A stretch of DNA of 64,000 nucleotides from Flavobacterium quisquiliarum. Its GTDB lineage: Bacteria; Bacteroidota; Bacteroidia; Flavobacteriales; Flavobacteriaceae. The notes under the pieces were generated by a model. It did no database searches. It saw nothing but the letters and a program-made list of their open reading frames with translations, and had not been told where the DNA came from. This document shows, one piece after another, positions 1 to 9,674 of this stretch; position 1 is the stretch's first letter, and every line of letters starts with the position of its first letter. The stretch covers positions 1-64,000 of the forward strand of contig NZ_WWEM01000011.1 of the NCBI RefSeq assembly GCF_019308285.1. Direction: 5' to 3'. A program made the position numbers and the translations under genes.

Positions 1-1100
1 TCACGCCTGTGCCATCGAAATCAAGCATCTCGATTACCAAACACGGAACGTTTGTGGATGCGAATAATGACGGAAAAACCAATGTTGGGGATAAGGTAAC
101 CTATGCTTTTACAGTTAAAAACACGGGAGAAACGACCTTGACCAATATTATAGTAACTGACAACAATGCCGTTGTGACGGGAGGTCCTTTGGCTAGTCTA
201 GCTCCGGGAGCAATTGACACGACTACATTCACGGCGGTTCATATCATAACGCAGGCCGATATTGACAAAGGAATGGTGTACAACCTGGCGACAGCAACGG
301 GCAAGGATCCGAAAGGAGATGACGTAACCAATACATCAACAGATCCAACGCCGACATGCGCCACATGTCCTATAGATTCAGCATGTCCAGACTGCACGAT
401 CACGCCGTTGATATCAAATTCTAGCATCGCTGTAATCAAAAAAGCAGTATTTGTTGATGAGAACAATAACGGCTATGCTGAAGTGGGAGAAACGATCAGA
501 TACAGTTTTGAAGTTAAAAACACAGGTAATGAAACCCTGACTAATGTAACGATAACTGATAATCTGCCAGGATTGGTATTATCAGGCAGTCCAATCACTT
601 TGGCACCTGGAGAAACCAATTCAACGAATTTCATTGGGGTGTATGCGATTACAAAAGCTGATATTGATGCAGGATCCGTGACCAATCAGGCATTGGCGGA
701 GGGGACGACTCCATCGGGAGAAAAAGTAAATGCTCTTTCCGACAATACGAATTTCGTGGACGACAAGCCTACTGTTATTGATGTTGTGACCTGCGTGGTT
801 GAAGTGTTCAATGCAGTTTCCCCAAATGGAGACGGCATCAATGACGAATTCCGTATTCAGGGATTGGAGTGCTATCCAAACAATACTGTTGAGATTTATA
901 ATCGTTGGGGAGTAAAAGTATTTGAAACTTCAGGTTATGGATCGAATGGAAATACATTCAAAGGATATTCAGACGGAAGAGCCACAATTTCTCGAGGAGA
1001 AAGCCTGCCGGACGGAACCTATTTCTACATCCTGAAATACTTTGATGAATTGAGGCATAAAATGCTTGATAAATCAGGCTACTTATACATTAAAAAATAA
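1..1100 (+). CDS. C-terminal part of a large T9SS-secreted surface protein (5' end outside window)
   Basis: The frame is open to the left edge, so only the last ~366 residues are present. Two repeats of the DUF11/conserved-repeat type are visible (about residues 10-110 and 140-245 of the fragment), each with a T-x-x-G-D/E-x-V/I-x-Y-x-F-x-V-x-N-T-G core. The last ~95 residues carry S-P-N-G-D-G-I-N-D, I-Y-N-R-W-G, and the ending G-Y-L-Y-I-K-K. That is the CHU_C / gliding-motility-associated C-terminal domain, a type B sorting signal for type IX secretion. The protein is likely exported and surface-attached or released, as an adhesin-like repeat protein. A PorP/SprF-like gene and an OmpA-like gene follow directly, the usual partners of such proteins. 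The substrate or binding target cannot be told. Confidence 0.9.
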   Translation, partial: TPVPSKSSISITKHGTFVDANNDGKTNVGDKVTYAFTVKNTGETTLTNIIVTDNNAVVTGGPLASLAPGAIDTTTFTAVHIITQADIDKGMVYNLATATGKDPKGDDVTNTSTDPTPTCATCPIDSACPDCTITPLISNSSIAVIKKAVFVDENNNGYAEVGETIRYSFEVKNTGNETLTNVTITDNLPGLVLSGSPITLAPGETNSTNFIGVYAITKADIDAGSVTNQALAEGTTPSGEKVNALSDNTNFVDDKPTVIDVVTCVVEVFNAVSPNGDGINDEFRIQGLECYPNNTVEIYNRWGVKVFETSGYGSNGNTFKGYSDGRATISRGESLPDGTYFYILKYFDELRHKMLDKSGYLYIKK

Positions 1101-1146
1101 TCTCTAACACAGGGGGATGAATTCCCCTGTTTATAAACTTATACAG

Positions 1147-2064
1147 ATGAAAACAAAGTTATCTACCTTGGTTTTAATGTTGACGGCTATTGCAGGCTTT
1201 TCCCAGCAGGATTCGCAGTTTACGCAGTACATGTACAACACGATCAATATCAATCCGGCCTACGCCGGATCAAGAGGAGCCTTAAGCGTCTTCGGATTGT
1301 ACCGCACCCAGTGGATTGGTCTTGACGGAGCTCCAAAAACGAGCACCTTTTCGGTCAACAGCCCCATCAACAACAGCAATTTGGGAATTGGAGTGTCGGT
1401 TGTAAATGATAAAATAGGCCCAACCAACCAGACCGACTTTTCGGCGGATCTTTCCTATACCATACAGGTATCGGCGGAATCCAAGCTGTCTTTTGGGGTT
1501 AAGGGAACAGCCAATCTATTCAATCTGGATGTCAATAAATTAAATCCTGAAAATCAGGCCGATCCCACGTTTCAGGATCTGCAGAACAAATTCTCTCCCA
1601 ATATAGGAGCCGGAGCCTACTGGCATTCGGATAAAGCGTATGTAGGGCTGTCCGTTCCCAATTTCATTGAAAGCAACAAATACAACGACAATGATGTAGT
1701 GATTTATAAAAGCAAAATGAACTACTACCTAATAGCGGGCTACGTATTTGATCTGGACCACTATCAATACATCAAATTCAAACCTGCCGTCCTGACCAAA
1801 ATGGTGGAAGGGGCTCCGCTGCAGGTGGATGTGTCGGCCAATTTTATGTTTATGGACAAATTTGTTGTGGGGGCGGCCTACAGATGGAGCGCTGCAATGA
1901 GCGCCATGGCGGGATTTCAGGTTTCAGACGGCATGTACATAGGTTATGGCTACGACCAGGAAACCACCCGTTTAAGCAGATACAACTCAGGATCGCATGA
2001 GATATTCCTGAGATACGAATTCTTTAGAAAAAATAGTAGAATAACAACCCCGCGCTTCTTCTAA
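1147..2064 (+). CDS. PorP/SprF-family type IX secretion outer-membrane protein
   Basis: About 305 residues. The start at 1147 is preferred over an in-frame ATG at 1117 because it places a clean signal peptide (M-K-T-K-L-S, hydrophobic core, A-G-F-S-Q-Q) at the N-terminus. The early mature motif Q-F-T-Q-Y-M-Y-N followed by N-P-A-Y-A-G-S-R-G is the PorP/SprF hallmark. The rest is a predicted outer-membrane beta barrel of family-typical length. In F. johnsoniae, SprF is needed to export the adhesin SprB. This gene lies 46 bp behind a type B T9SS substrate and 13 bp before an OmpA protein, so it probably serves export or anchoring of that substrate. Confidence 0.9.
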   Translation: MKTKLSTLVLMLTAIAGFSQQDSQFTQYMYNTININPAYAGSRGALSVFGLYRTQWIGLDGAPKTSTFSVNSPINNSNLGIGVSVVNDKIGPTNQTDFSADLSYTIQVSAESKLSFGVKGTANLFNLDVNKLNPENQADPTFQDLQNKFSPNIGAGAYWHSDKAYVGLSVPNFIESNKYNDNDVVIYKSKMNYYLIAGYVFDLDHYQYIKFKPAVLTKMVEGAPLQVDVSANFMFMDKFVVGAAYRWSAAMSAMAGFQVSDGMYIGYGYDQETTRLSRYNSGSHEIFLRYEFFRKNSRITTPRFF

Positions 2065-2077
2065 AAAAATAATAGTC

Positions 2078-4012
2078 ATGAAAAATTATAAACTCCTTTA
2101 CCTTGCCCTGATCAGTGTTTTTTCATTCTGCGGCTACTCGCAGGAAGCGAAAATCAATGCTGGGGATAAAAAGTATGACAGCTACGCCTACATCGATGCG
2201 ATAAAAACCTACGAACGTGTAGCCGAAAAAGGATACAAGTCAGAAGATTTGTTCAAAAAACTGGCCAATTCCTACTACTTCAACTCCAATTTCGAAAAAG
2301 CGGCCAAATGGTACGGCGAGCTGTTTGCGATGAACACCCAAATAGAAACCGAATACTATTACCGTTATGCGCAGTCTCTTAAATCGGCAGGAGAAACAGT
2401 AAAAGCCAACAAGATTCTGGATGAGTTTGAGCAGCGCACCAAAAATGACGGCAGAGCCAGACTCTATATAAAAGATAAAAATTATCTGGAAGAAATAAAA
2501 GCCAACAGTGGACGCTATAAAATAGAAAACGCTGGAATAAATTCTAAATTTTCCGACTACGGAACCTTTATCCACAACAATACGGTGTATTTTGCATCAG
2601 CACGCGACACTGGGAATTTTACGCAGAGAAAACATACTTGGACCGGCGAACATTTCACCAACCTGTACCAAGCGGCAATAGATGAAAATTTTAATTTGAG
2701 CGCTCCAAAAGAATTCAAATCAAAAATAAACACTAAATTCAATGAGTCAACGCCTGTCTTTACAAAAGACGGAAAGACTGTTTATTTTACCAGAAACAAT
2801 TATAACAACGGTAAAAGAGGAAAAAACGATGCGAAGACAACTCTGCTGAAAATTTATAAAGCAACCCTGGAAAATGGAGAATGGACCAATATAAGAGAAC
2901 TTCCATTCAACAGCGACAACTACAGTACGGCCCATCCGGCGCTGAGCGCAGATGAAAAAACATTGTACTTTGCCTCGGATATGCCGGGAACCTACGGACA
3001 ATCTGACATCTATAAAGCCAGCATCAACGGAGAAAGCTATGGAACCCCTGAAAATTTGGGGCCGACAATTAATACGGAAGGGAAAGAAACCTTTCCATAC
3101 GTAACAAGCAATAATGATATTTATTTTGCTTCAGACGGACATCCCGGACTGGGAGGATTGGATGTTTTTGTTGGAAAATTGGAATCAAACGGAGTAAGCA
3201 ACATTCAAAACTTGGGATCGGATATCAACTCTCCTCAAGATGACTTTGCCTATATTGTCATCGATGGGGACTCTCCAAAAGGATTTTTCAGTTCAAACCG
3301 ATCAGGCGGGCAGGGTTCGGATGACATCTATAAATTTGTCGAAACCAGAAGCCTGAACTGCACCCAGGAACTCAGCGGAATTGTAACCAATACTACTGGA
3401 TCAGAAATACTAGGCAATACCAAGCTGTCGCTTTACGACACAGATCATAATTTGATAAGCACCACTATTTCTGACCCAAAAGGTTTTTATAGTTTTGCGG
3501 TGGACTGCGGCAAAGTTTACTTTGTGAGGGCAGAAAAAGAAAACTATGCCACAAAAGAGGAACCGGTTACGATTTTAAAAGACAATGGCAAGACCTATCT
3601 AACGATCAAACTGGATGGAACGGAATGCCGTGTAGCTGTTGGAGACGATCTAGCAAAATGTTTTAACATTACCAATATTTATTTTGATTTAGACAAGTCT
3701 GCCATCACGCCAAAAGCGATTATCGATTTAGAAAAGATTCTGGATGTATTGAATCAATATCCATCTATGAAACTTGATATTCGTTCCCACACAGACAGCA
3801 GGGCAAGCTATAAATACAATGAAGCCCTGTCTGATAGAAGAGCCAAATCGACCATGCAGTGGCTGATCAATAATGGTGTTTCCAAAGACAGATTAACGGG
3901 TAAAGGCTATGGCGAATCACAGCTGGTAAACAGATGTTCAGACGGAGTGAAATGCAGCGAGGAAGAACACCAAATGAACAGAAGAAGTGAATTTATAATT
4001 ACGGCATTGTAG
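2078..4012 (+). CDS. OmpA-family protein with TPR-like and PD40 repeats
   Basis: 644 residues. A signal peptide (ending C-G-Y-S-Q) is followed by a TPR-like helical region (about residues 25-130). WD40-like PD40 repeats come next (about 160-400, with F-T-K-D-G-K-T-V-Y-F-T-R and L-S-A-D-E-K-T-L-Y-F-A-S). A carboxypeptidase-regulatory-like insert covers about 430-510, and a C-terminal OmpA domain binds peptidoglycan (I-Y-F-D-L-D-K-S, H-T-D-S-R-A-S, N-R-R-S-E-F). The architecture matches PorE/SprE-type proteins that accompany PorP/SprF. It likely links the secretion or adhesin machinery in the outer membrane to the cell wall. It is the last gene of a three-gene unit ended by the hairpin at 4041-4080. 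Confidence 0.88.
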   Translation: MKNYKLLYLALISVFSFCGYSQEAKINAGDKKYDSYAYIDAIKTYERVAEKGYKSEDLFKKLANSYYFNSNFEKAAKWYGELFAMNTQIETEYYYRYAQSLKSAGETVKANKILDEFEQRTKNDGRARLYIKDKNYLEEIKANSGRYKIENAGINSKFSDYGTFIHNNTVYFASARDTGNFTQRKHTWTGEHFTNLYQAAIDENFNLSAPKEFKSKINTKFNESTPVFTKDGKTVYFTRNNYNNGKRGKNDAKTTLLKIYKATLENGEWTNIRELPFNSDNYSTAHPALSADEKTLYFASDMPGTYGQSDIYKASINGESYGTPENLGPTINTEGKETFPYVTSNNDIYFASDGHPGLGGLDVFVGKLESNGVSNIQNLGSDINSPQDDFAYIVIDGDSPKGFFSSNRSGGQGSDDIYKFVETRSLNCTQELSGIVTNTTGSEILGNTKLSLYDTDHNLISTTISDPKGFYSFAVDCGKVYFVRAEKENYATKEEPVTILKDNGKTYLTIKLDGTECRVAVGDDLAKCFNITNIYFDLDKSAITPKAIIDLEKILDVLNQYPSMKLDIRSHTDSRASYKYNEALSDRRAKSTMQWLINNGVSKDRLTGKGYGESQLVNRCSDGVKCSEEEHQMNRRSEFIITAL

Positions 4013-4040
4013 CATTTGCAATACATAAATTCAAATCATA

Positions 4041-4080
4041 AAAAAACAGGTTGTCTATAATATTAGACAACCTGTTTTTT
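4041..4080. terminator. Bidirectional intrinsic terminator
   Basis: Perfect 17-bp inverted repeat (4041-4057 with 4064-4080) around a 6-nt loop. It has an A-run on the left and a T-run on the right, so it works on both strands. It sits between the OmpA gene (+) and the minus-strand kinase gene. Confidence 0.9.
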
Positions 4081-4142
4081 ATTTTTAATACGCATCGAAA
4101 TAAAAACATCAATAGGTATTTAATTATTTGTAAGAGTTGAGC

Positions 4143-4757
4143 TTAAAATAACCCGTTTAGTTCAGCATCAATTCTATTAATGATATCTCCCAAATCTTCG
4201 GGATTATCAACGAAATTGATATTATCAACATCAATAATTAATAACCTTCCTTTGGTATAAGTCTGAATCCAAGCTTCATATCTTTCGTTCAAACGACTTA
4301 GATAATCAATTGAAATTGAGTTTTCATATTCGCGTCCGCGTTTGTGAATTTGACCAACAAGATTTGGAATCGAGCTTCTTAAATAAATCAATAAATCTGG
4401 TGGTTTTACCAAAGATTCCATTAGTTCAAATAGAGAAGTATAATTTTCAAAATCACGGCTTGTCATCAATCCCATCGAATATAAATTGGGAGCAAAAATA
4501 TAGGCATCTTCATAAATCGTTCTATCCTGAATGATTTTTTTTCCGCTTTCGCGAATTTGCTGCACTTGACGGAAACGACTATTTAAGAAATAAATCTGAA
4601 GATTAAATGACCAGCGTTCCATTTGATGGTAAAAATCATCTAAATACGGATTATCAACTACATCTTCATAATGGGGTTCCCATTTAAAGTGTTTGGCTAA
4701 TAATTTGGTCAAAGTGGTCTTTCCTGCGCCTATGTTTCCTGCTATTGCTATGTGCAT
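4143..4757 (-). CDS. Deoxynucleoside kinase (dNK family)
   Basis: 204 residues, the usual length for bacterial deoxyadenosine/deoxyguanosine kinases. The N-terminal P-loop G-N-I-G-A-G-K-T-T (about residues 7-15) binds ATP. D-R-T-I-Y-E-D (about 98-104) is the conserved catalytic/substrate motif, and a lid-like arginine segment (H-K-R-G-R-E-Y) follows. The enzyme phosphorylates deoxynucleosides in the cytoplasm as a salvage step. The ATG overlaps the stop of the upstream secreted-protein gene by one base (TAATG), so the two are probably translationally coupled. The exact nucleoside specificity cannot be read from sequence. Confidence 0.88.
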   Translation of the reverse strand: MHIAIAGNIGAGKTTLTKLLAKHFKWEPHYEDVVDNPYLDDFYHQMERWSFNLQIYFLNSRFRQVQQIRESGKKIIQDRTIYEDAYIFAPNLYSMGLMTSRDFENYTSLFELMESLVKPPDLLIYLRSSIPNLVGQIHKRGREYENSISIDYLSRLNERYEAWIQTYTKGRLLIIDVDNINFVDNPEDLGDIINRIDAELNGLF

Positions 4758-5572
4758 TACGGTGTTACGATTTTATAATTGGAAATATCTGTAGCTGTAA
4801 AAATAGATAAAATTTGGTCTTTGTAATAAAAATTGTCAAAGGTTTTTTCTAAAATTTTAATCTCAGAAATTACATCTGAATTTGATTTATTAAACCCTTT
4901 AAAGTACAAAATATTGTCTTTATTAAAAATATATTGTGTGCTGTTGATAATCTCGATTTTGTCAAAATCGGCAGTCTTACCAAACGCCGTTATTTTTCCA
5001 AAAATATCACAGGAAAACCAATTATTATTTTTGTCAATCCAGTTGAAAGTATTGAAATCGGTTTGGTAATGTTTAATAGTTTCTATTAACGGAATAGAAA
5101 CGGTTTTGTATTCATTTTTTAAATAATCAAAAAGACCAATTTGCTGATTTAAAGCATTGTAAATCCAAAGTTGATTTTGAGTTGACATTCCAATTGCGTC
5201 TACAACAATAGGTGTGGGATTCTGCGAAAAATTAATTTCGGTCATTTTATTCAATTGGTTATCTAATAAAATGACACTATTGAAATCTTCATAAAACAAA
5301 ACCATTTTTAAAGGATTTTGTAAATCGACTTTTGTAATTTTTCCAAGAGAAACATTTTTGTATTCAAAAATTTCATTCCCTTTTGTCTTACTGAAAACAT
5401 TGTTCTTTATCTGATAAGAATAACCAAAAGAATCATAACCTAAAAAATCATCGGCGTTATTTTTGAACTGAGAAATTAAGGTCGGATTTATATTTGAATC
5501 CTGTGCAGACAGTACATTCGAAGTGCAGAAGAGGAATAAATAGAATAAAAATTTTTGCACTTTTTTGAGCAT
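4757..5572 (-). CDS. Secreted protein of unknown function
   Basis: 271 residues. An N-terminal signal peptide ends near S-N-V-L-S-A-Q, so the product is probably periplasmic or surface-exposed. The body is rich in Asn, Phe, Tyr and Ile, with repeating short beta-like stretches (for example L-W-I-Y-N-A-L-N-Q-Q-I-G-L-F-D). That could be a small beta-propeller, but no repeat is clear enough to name. It is the first gene of a two-gene minus-strand unit with the deoxynucleoside kinase. I do not recognise a specific family. Confidence 0.7.
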   Translation of the reverse strand: MLKKVQKFLFYLFLFCTSNVLSAQDSNINPTLISQFKNNADDFLGYDSFGYSYQIKNNVFSKTKGNEIFEYKNVSLGKITKVDLQNPLKMVLFYEDFNSVILLDNQLNKMTEINFSQNPTPIVVDAIGMSTQNQLWIYNALNQQIGLFDYLKNEYKTVSIPLIETIKHYQTDFNTFNWIDKNNNWFSCDIFGKITAFGKTADFDKIEIINSTQYIFNKDNILYFKGFNKSNSDVISEIKILEKTFDNFYYKDQILSIFTATDISNYKIVTP

Positions 5573-5786
5573 TAGAAATTTGATTTACAAGAATACCAAA
5601 TTACAAAAAACTTGCATTAGAAATTCATTTTTAGCTTTAAACCTTTTGAAAATCTAATAGTCTAAAAAATAGGGTGTTCTATCTATGAGCAGTAAGCATT
5701 AATATATTTAATTTTTAGGTTCTTAAAATAAATAATACATTTGAATGTAAGTTTTTTCGAACTTATTCACTTTTAAAAAAGATACA

Positions 5787-6671
5787 ATGAGAAAGATATT
5801 TTTTTATATGACTTTGATGCTTGCTGGTGCGCAGATTCAAGCTCAAAAGGATTTTCAGGGAATGGCTGTTTACGAGTCAAAAACACAGGCACCTAAGTTT
5901 GAAATGCGTGGCAATAGAGACATTACGCCAGAAATGCAGAAAAGCATGGAAGAGCGTATGAAAAAAATGCTTGAAAAAACATTCATTTTGAATTTCGATA
6001 AATCGGCATCTATTTATAAAGAAGAAGAAAAGCTAGAAGCTCCAGGACAGCAGCAAGGCGGTTTTCGTGTCATGTTTGGTTCGCTTACTGGAGGAGGCGG
6101 TACTTTTTATAAAGATTTAAAAGTAAAATCGTATACGGTTGATAAAGAATTTATGGGAAAAGAGTTTCTAGTTGTTGATTCACTTCCCAAGTTAAATTGG
6201 AAAATGGAACAGGAAACGAAACAGATTGGAGGTTATAATTGTTATAAAGCAACCGCAGTAAAACAAGCCAGTAAAACCGATTTTAGAAACTTCAGACCTA
6301 AAAATAACGACGATAAAAAGGACGAAGCTAAAAAGACTTCAGGAGAAACAAAAACTAATTTTACAGACAATTTTGAAATTCCAAAAGAAATTGTAGTTAC
6401 AGCTTGGTATACCCCAGAAATCCCGGTTAGCCAAGGTCCTGAAAATTATTGGGGACTTCCAGGTTTAATTTTGGAAATAAATGATGGAACAACTACAATC
6501 TTATGTTCTAAAGTGGTTTTGAATCCTAAAGAAAGAGCGGAAATTAAACCATCTAAAAAAGGAAAAGTGATTTCTCAAAAAGAATACGACGAAACGGTAA
6601 TTAAAAAAATGGAAGAATTTAGAGAAATGAATCGCGGTCGCGCAGGCGGACCACCTCCAATGGGAAGATAA
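5787..6671 (+). CDS. GLPGLI family secreted protein
   Basis: 294 residues with a signal peptide ending in I-Q-A-Q-K. The motif that names the family, W-G-L-P-G-L-I-L-E-I-N-D-G, lies near residues 222-234. It is preceded by A-W-Y-T-P-E-I-P and by I-G-G-Y-N-C-Y-K-A, both typical. The C-terminus is charged and ends in a proline/glycine-rich tail. GLPGLI proteins occur in Bacteroidetes, commonly beside large outer-membrane barrels, as here (barrel gene at 6890). Their function is unknown; they may be periplasmic accessory proteins of the barrel. Confidence 0.88.
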   Translation: MRKIFFYMTLMLAGAQIQAQKDFQGMAVYESKTQAPKFEMRGNRDITPEMQKSMEERMKKMLEKTFILNFDKSASIYKEEEKLEAPGQQQGGFRVMFGSLTGGGGTFYKDLKVKSYTVDKEFMGKEFLVVDSLPKLNWKMEQETKQIGGYNCYKATAVKQASKTDFRNFRPKNNDDKKDEAKKTSGETKTNFTDNFEIPKEIVVTAWYTPEIPVSQGPENYWGLPGLILEINDGTTTILCSKVVLNPKERAEIKPSKKGKVISQKEYDETVIKKMEEFREMNRGRAGGPPPMGR

Positions 6672-6692
6672 ATTAAAATTGAACATAATTTA

Positions 6693-6834
6693 TTTAACAC
6701 ATAGAAACATAGTTTTTTGTGTCTACAAAAGGGAGTAAAAGAAACAAGTTTCTACACATAGCTAACTATGTGCATTTAATTAAGTGAAACGCCTTTTTTA
6801 AATCTTCAAAAAAACTATGTTTCTATGTGTTTAA
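6693..6834. repeat. MITE-like palindromic repeat, family A, copy 1
   Basis: 142-bp non-coding element with terminal inverted repeats of ~26 bp (6693-6718 and 6808-6834, one gap). Core end sequence: ACACATAGAAACATAG. The inside has a smaller palindrome (CACATAG..CTATGTG) and the phrase AAGTGAAACGCC. A second copy of almost the same length is at 42364-42506. Confidence 0.85.
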
Positions 6835-6889
6835 AAGAATTTTTCCCAATGGGTTAAATTTATAAATTCCAAATTCCAATATTCTGATA

Positions 6890-9583
6890 ATGAATAAAAC
6901 ACTTTTTATTTTTGCCTTACTTTTTACTTCTATATGCTTTTCCCAAAGTGTCCGTTTTGACGGTTTGATTCAGGATGAACAAAAAAATCCATTAGAAATG
7001 GCCAATATAATGGCGATTAATAACGGGACAAAAGCAATGGATTCTTATGGAATTACAAATGATAAAGGGAAATTTCAGCTGACTTTAAAACCGAATACTT
7101 CTTATACCATTAAAGTCAGTTATTTGGGTATGAAATCTAAAGACATTGCAGTAACAACTAAAACCGAAAACATGACTCAAAATGTGGTTTTGGATGGTAC
7201 AGGAATTGAATTAGAAGGTGTTGAAATCGTTCGCGAAATGCCTGTTTCAATAAAAGGAGATACAATTGTATATAATGCCGATTCATTCAAATCAGGAACA
7301 GAGAAAAAACTTGAAGATGTGCTTAAAAAACTTCCAGGAGTTGAAGTTAATGCCGATGGAGAGATTGAAGTTGAAGGAAAAAAAGTCAGTAAATTAATGG
7401 TGGAAGGAAAGGATTTTTTTGATGGAGATACTAAATTAGGTGTCAAGAATATTCCTGCCGATGCTATTGATAAAATTCAAGTATTGCGAAATTATAATGA
7501 AGTAAGCCAGTTAAAAGGTCTTGAAAACGATCAGGATAATGTGGCGATGAATATTAAACTGAAAGAAGGTAAAAAGAACTTTTGGTTTGGAGATGTAACT
7601 GCAGGAACTGGAGTTGCTGAGCTTGACAGTCGTTATATCATTAATCCCAAACTCTTTTATTATAGTCCAAAATACAGCATCAATTTAATTACTAATTTTA
7701 ATAATATTGGCGAACTGCCTTTAACGGCTCAAGATTATTTTAAGTTTACCGGTGGGTTCAAAAATTTGATGAAAAAAGGAGGAAGCAGTTTTAATGTTTC
7801 TTCAAATGATTTAGGAATTTCATTGTTGAGAAATAATAGAGCGAAAGAAATTGAAACCAAATTTGGTGCAACAAACTTTGCTTATTCTGTTAATAAAGCT
7901 TGGAATTTAAGTGGTTTCGGAATTCTTTCAACTTCGAAAACAGAACTTGAAACTAAATCACAGTCTACAATTTTAAATTCTGGAAATCAGGAGAAACGAG
8001 ATGAAAATACAAGTCAGAAAAATAATTTGGGACTTTTTAAATTAAGTTCAACATATAAACCAAGTGACAAATTTCAGTTTGATTATGATATCTTAACCAA
8101 ATTGACCAAACAAGAAGAATATTCAGATTTGTTTAGAGAGCAGATTGTTGAGAATGTTGCTACTCCGGAAACTATTTTTACAACAAAAAAACAAGATCCG
8201 ACCTCTATTAATCAGAATTTGAATTTGTATTATACGCAAAGTGCTAAAAATATTTTTGCTTTTGAAATGCAGCATTTATACCAGGACGAAAATCCGTTTT
8301 ATAATGCCAATCTGCAAACCGTTCCTTTTAAATTGTCAGGATATATTATAGATCCAAAGCAAACTAGAAATGATTACAATCAAAATCGTTTCGTGAAAAC
8401 GAATAAATTGGATGCCAAACTGGATTACTATTATATGGTAACAGCAAAAAGCAATATTAATATTACTTTAGGAAATACCTATTCGTATCAAAACTTTAAT
8501 TCTCATATTTTTCAAATGTTAGATAATGGAGACAGAAATGATTTGAATAATCCTGAAAACAATAATGATGTAGATTACAGATTTAATGATGCATTTGTGG
8601 GATTCCACTATAAAATTTTGACTGGGAAATTTACGTTGACTCCTGGTGTAAGTCTACATACATACCAAATGACAAACGGACAGGAAGGAACAGACTATTC
8701 TCAAAGTTTCACTAAAATACTACCAGATTTTTTCGCTTTATACCAAATCAAAAAATCAGAAACACTGACGTATAATTTCTCTTTGACCAATGATTTTACA
8801 GATATTAATCAATTAGCAGAAGGGTATGTTTTATCTAATTACAGTAATTTATTTCGTGGCAATCGTACTTTAGAAAATGCCACTTCGCAAGTGCATTCGC
8901 TTCGTTATTTCAAGTATAATATGTTTAATTTCGAAAATATTTTTGCCAACGCAACCTATACAAGAAAAATCGATGCTATTAAAACAGAAGCTAAATTTGA
9001 TGGAATTAATCAGTCTTCAGTTCCATATAACTCTAATTTAGCCGATGAAACTTTTTCAGGAATGGGAGCATACGGACGTTCCTTTTTGAAAAATTATAAA
9101 GCTTCGGTAAATGCAAGTTTAAACTGGTCAAAATTTAATAATAGACAAGATGGAGATTTAAGAACTACAGAAAGTTTTGTGCAAAGTTATATGGTTAGAG
9201 CTTCAACAAATTACAAAAAGCTTCCGAATATCGAATTTGGATACAATCTTTTGATTAATAAATACAGTGGTTCTACTTTTTATACAGATAAACCATTTGC
9301 CAAATTAGATTACTATTTCTTGGATAGTTTTTCTTTTGTTTCGGAGTATGAGTTCTATCATTATTATAACGGAGATAAATCGGTTGATAATGAATATGAT
9401 TTCTTAAGTGCGAGTTTAATTTATCAGAAGAAAAACAGTAAATGGGAATACAAAATATCAGCGACAAACTTGCTAAACACAAGATATTTGAACGATGATA
9501 ACTTTACGCAGTTCTCTACAAGGGTTTCGCAATATACCGTACAGCCTCGCTACATAATCTTCTCGATGAAATACAATTTATAA
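6890..9583 (+). CDS. Outer-membrane beta-barrel protein with CarboxypepD_reg-like N-terminus
   Basis: 897 residues. The order is: signal peptide (ending C-F-S-Q-S); a CarboxypepD_reg-like domain (about residues 22-105); a plug-like segment (about 110-225, with V-L-K-K-L-P-G-V-E-V-N-A-D-G-E-I-E-V-E-G-K); and a long barrel (about 235-897). The plug segment is the pattern of TonB-receptor-like family 3 barrels that lack an obvious TonB box. It ends in the aromatic, basic strand F-S-M-K-Y-N-L. It follows a GLPGLI gene, and the pair is likely one transcription unit split by repeat family A. Substrate unknown. Confidence 0.85.
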   Translation: MNKTLFIFALLFTSICFSQSVRFDGLIQDEQKNPLEMANIMAINNGTKAMDSYGITNDKGKFQLTLKPNTSYTIKVSYLGMKSKDIAVTTKTENMTQNVVLDGTGIELEGVEIVREMPVSIKGDTIVYNADSFKSGTEKKLEDVLKKLPGVEVNADGEIEVEGKKVSKLMVEGKDFFDGDTKLGVKNIPADAIDKIQVLRNYNEVSQLKGLENDQDNVAMNIKLKEGKKNFWFGDVTAGTGVAELDSRYIINPKLFYYSPKYSINLITNFNNIGELPLTAQDYFKFTGGFKNLMKKGGSSFNVSSNDLGISLLRNNRAKEIETKFGATNFAYSVNKAWNLSGFGILSTSKTELETKSQSTILNSGNQEKRDENTSQKNNLGLFKLSSTYKPSDKFQFDYDILTKLTKQEEYSDLFREQIVENVATPETIFTTKKQDPTSINQNLNLYYTQSAKNIFAFEMQHLYQDENPFYNANLQTVPFKLSGYIIDPKQTRNDYNQNRFVKTNKLDAKLDYYYMVTAKSNINITLGNTYSYQNFNSHIFQMLDNGDRNDLNNPENNNDVDYRFNDAFVGFHYKILTGKFTLTPGVSLHTYQMTNGQEGTDYSQSFTKILPDFFALYQIKKSETLTYNFSLTNDFTDINQLAEGYVLSNYSNLFRGNRTLENATSQVHSLRYFKYNMFNFENIFANATYTRKIDAIKTEAKFDGINQSSVPYNSNLADETFSGMGAYGRSFLKNYKASVNASLNWSKFNNRQDGDLRTTESFVQSYMVRASTNYKKLPNIEFGYNLLINKYSGSTFYTDKPFAKLDYYFLDSFSFVSEYEFYHYYNGDKSVDNEYDFLSASLIYQKKNSKWEYKISATNLLNTRYLNDDNFTQFSTRVSQYTVQPRYIIFSMKYNL

Positions 9584-9674
9584 GTGATTTGGCTGAATTT
9601 TGGAGTTAAGACATTTTAATTTTAGTAAGAATGGAATATCTTTACATTAATATTAACAGCCAAATTTTTATATT

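Noticed and set aside
2240..2575. 111-codon minus-strand ORF inside the OmpA/PD40 gene
   Set aside because: Antisense shadow with no start context or domain.
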